The translations under genes were made by a program, and so were the position numbers. The notes beneath the pieces were generated by a model. The model ran no database searches, was not told the DNA's origin, and saw only the letters and a list, made by a program, of their open reading frames with translations. From NCBI GenBank assembly GCA_031260775.1, contig JAISKW010000124.1:1-12547 (forward strand): DNA of 12,547 nucleotides. The letters run 5' to 3'. How positions within the stretch are numbered: the stretch's first letter is position 1; every line of letters starts with the position of its first letter. Below are positions 1 through 6,300 of this stretch, one piece after another. The DNA is from Christensenellaceae bacterium (GTDB lineage Bacteria > Bacillota > Clostridia > Christensenellales > DTU072).

Positions 1-320
1 GGCATAAAGTTGTAGCAAATACATTTAATACCGTATTTTGCAAGCCGACGTATATTTTCTTTATAGTTTTCGATGTATTTTTTTGCGGAAGGCAACCCTA
101 ACTTGATGTCCTCATGCACCGGCACACTCTCCACAACCTCAAAATTCAGCCCTTTTGCTTGTGCCTGCGAAACAAGCTTCGCGATACTGTCGTCGCTCCA
201 AATCTCCCCGACGGGAACATCGTAAACCGCGCTTACAACGCCGTCTATGACGGGTATTTGCCTTATATTATCGAGCGTTACACGGTCGTTTTCACCGTAC
301 CAACGAAAACATATTTTCAT
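1..320 (-). CDS. uxuA: Mannonate dehydratase UxuA, N-terminal part (3' end off the left edge)
   Basis: UxuA dehydrates D-mannonate to 2-keto-3-deoxy-D-gluconate (KDG), the step before KDG kinase in glucuronate breakdown, in the cytoplasm. Reading the minus strand from the ATG at 320-318 gives 106 codons open to the edge of the window. The translation begins MKICFRWYGENDRV, which lines up with the E. coli UxuA start (MEQTWRWYGPNDPV). It continues with VVESVPVHEDIK at residues 62-73 and CYNFMP from residue 102, both hallmark UxuA segments (from memory of the family). Several hundred residues, including most metal ligands, lie beyond the edge. The start is inside uxaC: the first 29 nt overlap the uxaC end in another frame. 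Only a weak GAAG lies about 10 nt upstream, so coupling to uxaC translation is likely. It is the fourth gene of the visible operon. Confidence 0.93.
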   Translation of the reverse strand, partial: MKICFRWYGENDRVTLDNIRQIPVIDGVVSAVYDVPVGEIWSDDSIAKLVSQAQAKGLNFEVVESVPVHEDIKLGLPSAKKYIENYKENIRRLAKYGIKCICYNFM

Positions 321-1491
321 AGCTAAGTTTCTTCGCAACTATTATTGCGGAGTCCAAATCTTCAAATTGCCCGAGGTAATTTGCCAAGAGCATACGGAAA
401 TAATGATGTCTTGTATAGGATAAAAAACTACGGCTGTCGGTAAGCATACCGGGCACTTTTGTAATGTCTGACAACTCCGAAATGACCTCAAAATACTGCT
501 CTATGCCTCGTTTGTGATCGTTAAACCACCACGGCACGCCGACACTCACATTTTTGAATGCGTCGGCAAGCGTGATTACAGGGTAGTAATACGCGGGATT
601 AAGCAAATAAATTATGGTTTTCGGATTGTTTTTAACGGTAATTAGATTTAATAATTTGTTCAACGCTGAAATATCTAACGCCGTATCTACGGTATCACAG
701 CCCAAATCCGCGCCGTATTTTGCAAACAATGCATCGTTTGCATTGCGGATTGCCCCTAAATGCAACTGTATGACAAACCCCCTCTCGGCGGCGGCGGTAA
801 TAAGGTTTGCGGAATACACCAAACTTTCCTCATTCGGGAAGCCTTGCGCGCCGACATCGAAAAAGCGGCAACCGTTTTCTTTGAAGAAGTCCATTTTCGC
901 CCCGTAATCCGCGGCTTTACTTTTAATAAGCCCGTCAACCCGAAACGACGGCGCAACCGTAAAACCCAAGTTTTCGTCTTGCAGTAACTTGTGGTAGCGT
1001 AAATCGCTTGAGGGGTCGTCGGTTGTCGCTATGTATTTTACATTTGATGCGTTAATCAAAGCGCGCGGCGACAATTTTTTTTCTTTAATAAATGCGTTTG
1101 CTTTTGTCCAAATCTGCAAGGGCGAAAGTTCGGTTAACGGGTCACTAACGCCCAAACCGTCAAAGAAAAAGGCTAATTCAAGCCGCGCCCATGCGCGCAA
1201 GGGCGAGCCTAAGTTCAAACGGAGTTTTTCTATAAATGCTATAGTTTGCGCCTCTTTTTCGGCAAAGCTTACGGCTTGAACGCCTTGCGCGCCGAGCAAC
1301 CGCCATTTGTAGTGGTCGCCTTTCAGCCACAACTCCCACAAATCGTTATAGGGCTTGTTTTCATAAATTTCTTTGGGGTCAAGGTGGCAATGGTAGTCGA
1401 TAATCGGCAAGCTTTCGATGCAATCATAAACCGCGCGGGCGTTTTTTGTTTTGAGGATTTCGCTTTCAATTTTCGAAATACCCGCGTTCAT
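292..1491 (-). CDS. uxaC: Uronate (glucuronate/galacturonate) isomerase, compact form
   Basis: UxaC isomerises D-glucuronate to D-fructuronate and D-galacturonate to D-tagaturonate; it belongs to the amidohydrolase superfamily with a TIM-barrel fold. The 399-residue product carries the family motifs in order: DYHCHL at 32-37 (His34 and His36 are the expected metal ligands), WLKGDHYKWR at 55-64, TTDDP at 156-160, LHLGAIRN at 243-250, PWWFND at 320-325 and LTDSRSFLSYTRH at 350-362 (Asp352 the expected metal or catalytic Asp). The protein is about 60-70 residues shorter than E. coli UxaC (about 470). Nearly all the loss is internal, between FRVD (183-186) and LHLGAIRN. There is no frameshift sign, because the motifs are in frame on both sides. 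The ATG at 1491-1489 overlaps the kinase stop as TAATG, and a GGGAGGG Shine-Dalgarno sits 10 nt upstream. Its 3' end overlaps uxuA by 29 nt. Substrate preference cannot be read from the sequence. Confidence 0.95.
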   Translation of the reverse strand: MNAGISKIESEILKTKNARAVYDCIESLPIIDYHCHLDPKEIYENKPYNDLWELWLKGDHYKWRLLGAQGVQAVSFAEKEAQTIAFIEKLRLNLGSPLRAWARLELAFFFDGLGVSDPLTELSPLQIWTKANAFIKEKKLSPRALINASNVKYIATTDDPSSDLRYHKLLQDENLGFTVAPSFRVDGLIKSKAADYGAKMDFFKENGCRFFDVGAQGFPNEESLVYSANLITAAAERGFVIQLHLGAIRNANDALFAKYGADLGCDTVDTALDISALNKLLNLITVKNNPKTIIYLLNPAYYYPVITLADAFKNVSVGVPWWFNDHKRGIEQYFEVISELSDITKVPGMLTDSRSFLSYTRHHYFRMLLANYLGQFEDLDSAIIVAKKLSYENMFSLVR

Positions 1492-2519
1492 TACCGAACG
1501 ACCCTCCCCGAACCGCCGCCGGATATAAGCGTTTCAACTTCCATAGCGGTCACATTGTTGAAATCACCTTGAACGGTGTGCTTTAAGCACGATGCCGCCG
1601 CCGCGAATTCAACGGCGTATTGCCCTCCGTTGCCGCTTAATAACCCGTAAATCAGACCTGCCGCGAACGCATCGCCGCCGCCCATTCTGTCCACAATCAC
1701 GCTGATATCGTAGTATCTTGACTGATATTCGCCGTCCGCATCGACAAAAAGCCCTCCCCAGCCGTTCCAGCTTGCGGTGTAGCTCCGCCTAAGAGTGAAC
1801 GCCGTAGATTTTATTGAGGGGAACGCTTTCATTAATAAAAGCGCAAGCGACTTGTACCCGTCCACCGAAATTCCGCCCGAATTAATGTCACTGTCCGATG
1901 CGTACAGTCCGAAAACGCTTTCGCAGTCCTCCTCGTTTGAGATAAGAACGGTGACGTATTGCATAAGGTTTGACATAACCTCGCCCGCCCGCTCGTTTGT
2001 CCAAAGCTTCTTGCGGTAATTTAAGTCACACGATACCGTTATTCCGCGCCGTTTTGTTTCTTTCAAAACCGCTATCAGTACATCCAAAACGTTTTGCGAC
2101 AATGCCGGTGATATCCCCGTAAAGTGAAACCACTCCGCACCGTCAAAAATTTTATCAAAGTCAAGCTCCGAAACGCTGATTTCGTTGATAGAGGAGTTCT
2201 TCCTGTCGTATATTACGCGTCCGGGGCGTTGCGCCGCGCCTTTTTCGGCATAATAAATACCCATACGCTCGCCGCCTCGGACGATTGCGGAGGTGCCCAC
2301 TCCCCGGCCTCTCAGCTCGTTTACGCACGCTTCGCCGAAGTCGTTTTTCGGAAGTTTGGTTATATGTGCCGTGTTTATGCCGAATTTTGCCAGCGATACC
2401 GCAACGTTTGCCGCGCCGCCGCCGTAGTTCATCTCGAACCCCTTTGCGTCCGTGAACCGTGTGTATAAAGGAGGCGAAAGCCTCATCATAATTTCGCCGA
2501 ATGTTACAACCCTTGCCAT
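1491..2519 (-). CDS. kdgK: 2-keto-3-deoxygluconate kinase (PfkB/ribokinase family)
   Basis: The enzyme phosphorylates KDG with ATP to 2-keto-3-deoxy-6-phosphogluconate (KDPG), linking UxuA to KDPG aldolase. I start it at the ATG 2519-2517, giving 342 residues beginning MARVVTFGEIMMRL. This start forms a TAATG junction with the eda stop and begins right at the first beta strand of the fold. An in-frame start nine codons earlier (2546) would only add a tail unlike the family. PfkB signature 1 is at residues 33-47 (GGGAANVAVSLAKFG). The ATP-site/anion-hole signature DRMGGGDAF is at 277-285, with Asp283 the expected catalytic base. GGGD in place of the textbook GAGD is, from memory, usual in Firmicute KDG kinases. 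The QGDFN motif near the C-terminus is also typical. No Shine-Dalgarno is visible at this start, so reinitiation after eda is likely. The last residues are Gly-rich and double as the uxaC ribosome binding site. Confidence 0.92.
   Translation of the reverse strand: MARVVTFGEIMMRLSPPLYTRFTDAKGFEMNYGGGAANVAVSLAKFGINTAHITKLPKNDFGEACVNELRGRGVGTSAIVRGGERMGIYYAEKGAAQRPGRVIYDRKNSSINEISVSELDFDKIFDGAEWFHFTGISPALSQNVLDVLIAVLKETKRRGITVSCDLNYRKKLWTNERAGEVMSNLMQYVTVLISNEEDCESVFGLYASDSDINSGGISVDGYKSLALLLMKAFPSIKSTAFTLRRSYTASWNGWGGLFVDADGEYQSRYYDISVIVDRMGGGDAFAAGLIYGLLSGNGGQYAVEFAAAASCLKHTVQGDFNNVTAMEVETLISGGGSGRVVR
1502..1508 (-). promoter_or_regulatory. Ribosome binding site of uxaC, embedded in the kdgK 3' end
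   Basis: On the minus strand GGGAGGG occupies 1508-1502, leaving 10 nt to the uxaC ATG at 1491. It is the only strong Shine-Dalgarno seen in the operon and lies inside the kdgK coding sequence, where it encodes part of the Gly-rich tail SGGGSGRVVR. It supports the uxaC start and suggests that uxaC has independent ribosome entry in addition to the TAATG coupling. Confidence 0.75.
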
Positions 2520-3118
2520 TAGTTTTTCGAAGTCAGGGTAACCCATTTGCGAATGTCGGCACCCTCTGCCGTTAAATTTGAACCCGCACCCAACGCGCTT
2601 GCTCCCTTAGATAATAGTAAAGCCGCGTTGTTTTCGGTAACGCCGCCCGTCAGCATGAATTTGACGTTAGGGAACGGACCTTTAAGAGCGGTCAGAGCTT
2701 CCGCGGATGCAGGGAAAAGTTTTACATAATCAACACCTAATTCCAACGCTTTAATGACTTCCGTTGCCGTTGCAACGCCGGGTATGACCGCGACCGAATT
2801 TAGATGAGCCGTTTTAACGACCTCCTCGATAACGCCGGGGGAAACAATGAATTGCGCGCCGCTTAAAATCGCGAGCCGCGCGGAAGCTGCATCGAGAACC
2901 GTACCTGCGCCGACGATGACGTCGGTATCCTTATAAGCTTTTGTCAGTGCCGCAAGCGCAGCGTGTGCAAAAGGCGTGGTAAAGGTTAACTCTAAAAGTT
3001 TAACCCCGCCGGCGGTGAGCCGCTCCGCCGTCTGTAACGCATCCTCAACCCCCGTCGCACGTATGACGGCGACGAGTCGGAGCTCGTCCATTCTTCTAAA
3101 GACAGCACTTCGGTACAT
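2519..3118 (-). CDS. eda: KDPG/KHG aldolase (2-keto-3-deoxy-6-phosphogluconate aldolase)
   Basis: A class I aldolase that splits KDPG to pyruvate and glyceraldehyde-3-phosphate, the last step of uronate catabolism (also called kdgA). With the ATG at 3118-3116 the product has 199 residues. GGVKLLELTFTTP at 37-49 carries Glu43, the counterpart of E. coli Glu45. VGAGTV is at 69-74, SPG at 93-95, and YVKLFPA at 131-137 carries Lys133, the Schiff-base lysine. GPFPNVKFMLTGGV then forms the phosphate-binding part. The start is uncertain. The frame is open back to a TTG at 3178. The best promoter puts its transcription start at about 3118, which would make the 3118 ATG leaderless. An ATG at 3091 would also give a complete fold and leave a leader of about 27 nt. 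It is the first gene of the operon, and its stop overlaps the kdgK start as TAATG. Confidence 0.92.
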   Translation of the reverse strand: MYRSAVFRRMDELRLVAVIRATGVEDALQTAERLTAGGVKLLELTFTTPFAHAALAALTKAYKDTDVIVGAGTVLDAASARLAILSGAQFIVSPGVIEEVVKTAHLNSVAVIPGVATATEVIKALELGVDYVKLFPASAEALTALKGPFPNVKFMLTGGVTENNAALLLSKGASALGAGSNLTAEGADIRKWVTLTSKN

Positions 3119-3124
3119 CAATTT

Positions 3125-3153
3125 ATTGTAATATAATACCCCATTGCGTTCAA
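3125..3153 (-). promoter_or_regulatory. Putative housekeeping promoter of the uronate operon
   Basis: On the minus strand a -35 box TTGAAC (3153-3148) is followed by exactly 17 bp and a -10 box TACAAT (3130-3125), four and five matches of six to the consensus. The spacer is AT-rich at its -10 side. Expected transcription starts fall at about 3117-3119, on the first candidate ATG of eda. The promoter lies downstream of the terminator of the giant gene, so the operon can be transcribed alone. No clear LacI- or GntR-type operator palindrome was found around it. Confidence 0.6.
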
Positions 3154-3186
3154 TTGTGTGTTTAGTTTTTCGCCACAAAAACCCAT

Positions 3187-3220
3187 CTTAACAAACAACA
3201 AGGCGCAATTACGCGCCTTG
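3187..3220 (-). terminator. Intrinsic terminator of the giant surface-protein gene
   Basis: On the minus strand a perfect 8-bp stem, CAAGGCGC (3220-3213) against GCGCCTTG (3206-3199), closes a 6-nt loop (GTAATT). A T-rich run TTGTTTGTT follows from 3198. No such T tract follows on the plus strand, so it terminates minus-strand transcripts. It lies 140-160 nt past the stop of the giant gene and before the eda promoter, separating the two units. Confidence 0.8.
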
Positions 3221-3279
3221 AACCTATTATTCCAACGTCACTTATTGTTTTTCTCCCGTCACCAATACATAAATCGGCT

Positions 3280-3360
3280 TTTCAAAGGGGTGAGGTGCGG
3301 AGAGGGGATTGCTTTTAACTGAAAAGCATTTCCCCTCAACGCAAAACTCACCTTTCGAAA
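3280..3360. repeat. Long imperfect inverted repeat (81-nt hairpin) abutting the giant gene's stop codon
   Basis: Nested complementary arms, with small bulges, are: 3280-3283/3357-3360, 3284-3286/3353-3355, 3289-3294/3347-3352, 3296-3299/3340-3343, 3302-3308/3331-3337 (GAGGGGA with TCCCCTC) and 3311-3316/3322-3327 (GCTTTT with AAAAGC). The terminal loop is 3317-3321. That is about 30 Watson-Crick pairs in 81 nt. Its outer arm ends one base before the TAG (3363-3361) of the giant gene. In the mRNA it would form a large 3'-UTR hairpin before the terminator. It could stabilise the 3' end, act as a first terminator, or be a copy of a dispersed palindromic repeat. One copy cannot tell these apart. 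Confidence 0.7.
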
Positions 3361-6300
3361 CTAATTATTGCGCTTCTCGTGAATGCCGACGATTACGAGA
3401 ATCACCGTGCCGAGTAACACGACACCAAGGGCAACCCAAAGGTACCATTTGCTTAAAATATCGGCGATAGTAAAGGTGGTATTTGCGCCGTTGCCGGGGT
3501 CTTGAATGATAAGGGTGCTGTCTGAAAGCCCTGCCGCTTTTTCAGCGGTTGCTCCCGAAGCCGTATCAACCGCGGTTACTTTGCACGAATACGCGCCTCC
3601 GATTTTTTCGCCCGTTAAAACGAGAACGTCTTCTATTTCGTTATCGATTTCAACCCACTCGCCGTCAGTTTCCTTGTACCATTGGAAATTGTATGTTATG
3701 CTCGGCGATTTATCGACAACAAAAGCGGTGATGATACGGACGCCGCTCGCCCTTTCCTCAATTGTCAACGCAAGATTCGGCTCCGCAACGGTGAATTTCG
3801 CCGTAAGCGTTAAGGTTGCGGTAACGACGGAGTTGAAATTGTAGGCGGAACTACCTGCATACCATCCTATAAATGTATAGCCCTTCAAGGATGGGTCGGA
3901 GGGACGTGAAACCTTTTCGCCGTCCTTAACCGTTACGGAGTACGCGCCGGTGAAGCCCGTGAAGTTAACGGTGAATATACCTATTTCGACGGGGGCGGGA
4001 ATATCCTCATAAACGGCTGTAACAGCCGTGTTTGCAGCGGGCATCGTGAACGAGTACGTGCCGTTGTTGAGGTTTGTAACGGTTACACCCGAAACAGACC
4101 ATTCCTTGAACCGTTGTCCGTTCGGTGCGGCGTTAGGGATAATAGTTACGGTCGCTCCTTGAACGTAGCTGCCGGCACCGCTGCCGTTTGTAACGGTGAC
4201 GGTGTAAACCCTTGTCCAATGCGCGGTTAATGTTATGTCGGAGGTGACATTACCCGTTGCAAAGTTCCAAAGCGTATTGCCGTTGTACCAACCGTCGAAG
4301 CGGTAATAGGTACGGGTCGGGTCGGCTACGGGGGTTACGAAGTCGCCTAAGCTATGCGTTTGAACGGGAGGCGCAATCGAGCCTTCATTCGAATTAAAGG
4401 TAACCGTAATTGCGACTACGGGCACCGTAACGCTTGTAATATACTTGCCTTGATACGAAATTGAAAGTACCGAATTCCCGGGAACTAATGAACCCGAAAC
4501 GTCGAAATCTTCCTTATCCAAAGCGAGATTGGTTGAGCCGTCATTGTTGACCGACCAAACGGTTAAACGTTGCTTGAGGGCGGCGATTTGCGTGTTAGGA
4601 TAAACAATGTAGCCGTCATCGGGAGTATATGCCGCTTCAATTCCTACAACCTCAATTGCCGTTACAAAAACATTAAATTCTGCAGGGATGCCTTGATACC
4701 TAACTCTTGCACTTTGAACGCCGGCAGTATCTAAGGTTGTAATGGCAATTGAATAATCGTTTGTGGTTTCGGAAGAGCCGTCGTTGTATAAAAGCGTAAC
4801 GGTAAGCGTACCGTAGTTTTGTATGGTAGCCGTACTTGTGCCGGCGAAGAACACCCGGTTTTGTACAAACAAAGCGGAAACCGATGCAACCTCTTTATCG
4901 GTGACGGTAAAATTACCGATAAAACCGTGCGCGACCGCGTAATTGATTGTTGCGTAGTAGTCATATTGATTAGGCGTCCAAACCCAGTTGTAGAAAGTTC
5001 CCGCGGTCGAAAGAGGCGTTAAGGTTAAATCCCAGGATATTGTGCCCTTGTTGTTTGCATCGGGGATAGGAACAATAGCATAGTCCGCAATAGGGGGTAA
5101 GCCGTTTGAAAGCTTGACCGCTTTAGGCAACGACGACGAGAATGTGATTAAGCTTGAAAGGTCAAGCTGGTATTTAACCGGGGTAAATGCACCTCTGTCT
5201 GATTCACCCGAAGCGATTTCACAGTTTGCGCTCATTACCGGGTTAAGCACGTATAGCACCACATATTCCTGATTACAATTAGGCGTAAACGTCAAATCGC
5301 CGGTAGTATCAAACCAGTAATACACGCCGTATGCATCCGAAGCAAACGGAATTCCGCTCATATACGTATTAAAAATACGGTACGGGTCAAACGTTAACTC
5401 TATATCGAAATGATAATCAGGCGTAACCTGCCTCTTCAAAATGTGCAGTTTGAACGAGGTGTTTGTTGCAAAGGTGTAGTTAGCGTTGCCCGCAAACAGC
5501 ACCGCAAGGTCGTAAACACCCGCCGAAATAGGAACGATTGTGCCGAACGCGTTGTTAATTTTGTAGAGGATTGTAAATTCGATTGTATCGTCGAAAATGT
5601 CGAACGACGATGAGATAACCGCATGGTCGCCGTCATAAGTCACATCGATATGGATTCCGTCCGAATTAAGCTCTCCGCCCTCCATATTGTCTAAAAACTG
5701 CTCAACCGTCAAAACATAGGGGAATACGGTGAACGGTTTAATAATTTCGCCGCCCGCATAGCCGTCTTTGCCGCAGTAAACAAGCTTAATTGTGTACCCG
5801 CCCGCGGCTAACCGTGTTTCGGGGATAGTGTAGTAATTTTCGCCGTTTGCAGAATAGAAGTATTCGTAGGACTCCACATTTTCGTTAGCTATAAATTTCG
5901 GGTTCGTGTCCTCCTCAAGAAGCGTGCCGTAGTAAATATTTTCTACAATGAGATCGCCGTCCGTAATCCCCGTGAGCTTTTTCGGAATGGTGAACGATAT
6001 TTGCACGATACCGCTGTTGCCGTAACCATTATAAGCAACGAGTTGTACATAGTATTTCATGCCGAGTTCAAGTCCGACTTCAGACACGCTCGTTGCACCG
6101 TAATCAACCCAAAATTCGAATTCGGTTGCATCGTCCTCGGTTTCCGAAATTAAGTAACGGTAGCCGTCAACGGCTCCCGTTAAGGGGATAGACCAATTCA
6201 GCGTTACGCCGCCCGTTTCGGGAACAAGCGACTTTGCCGTAAAATAACGCGGCGCGGACGGCGCGTCGGTCAATTCGTTTGTCGTGTATTCTCTTGTGGT

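Noticed and set aside
870..950. Frameshift or deletion that breaks uxaC
   Set aside because: Motifs on both sides of the short region are in one uninterrupted frame and the linking sequence is plausible protein, so a natural internal shortening is more likely. It is kept as a finding and not called a pseudogene.
2519..2546. Earlier start of KDG kinase at 2546
   Set aside because: It adds nine residues unlike the family, would overlap eda by 28 nt, and the TAATG junction at 2519 fits the other junction in the operon.
3119..3178. Longer eda starting at TTG 3178
   Set aside because: It would run through the predicted promoter, adds 20 residues not expected in the family, and has no ribosome binding site.
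3221..3279. Small ORF or riboswitch in the gap between the two transcription units
   Set aside because: Minus-strand starts here end after a few codons and no known riboswitch pattern is visible. Only an AT-rich linker with a loose TGACG direct repeat is seen.
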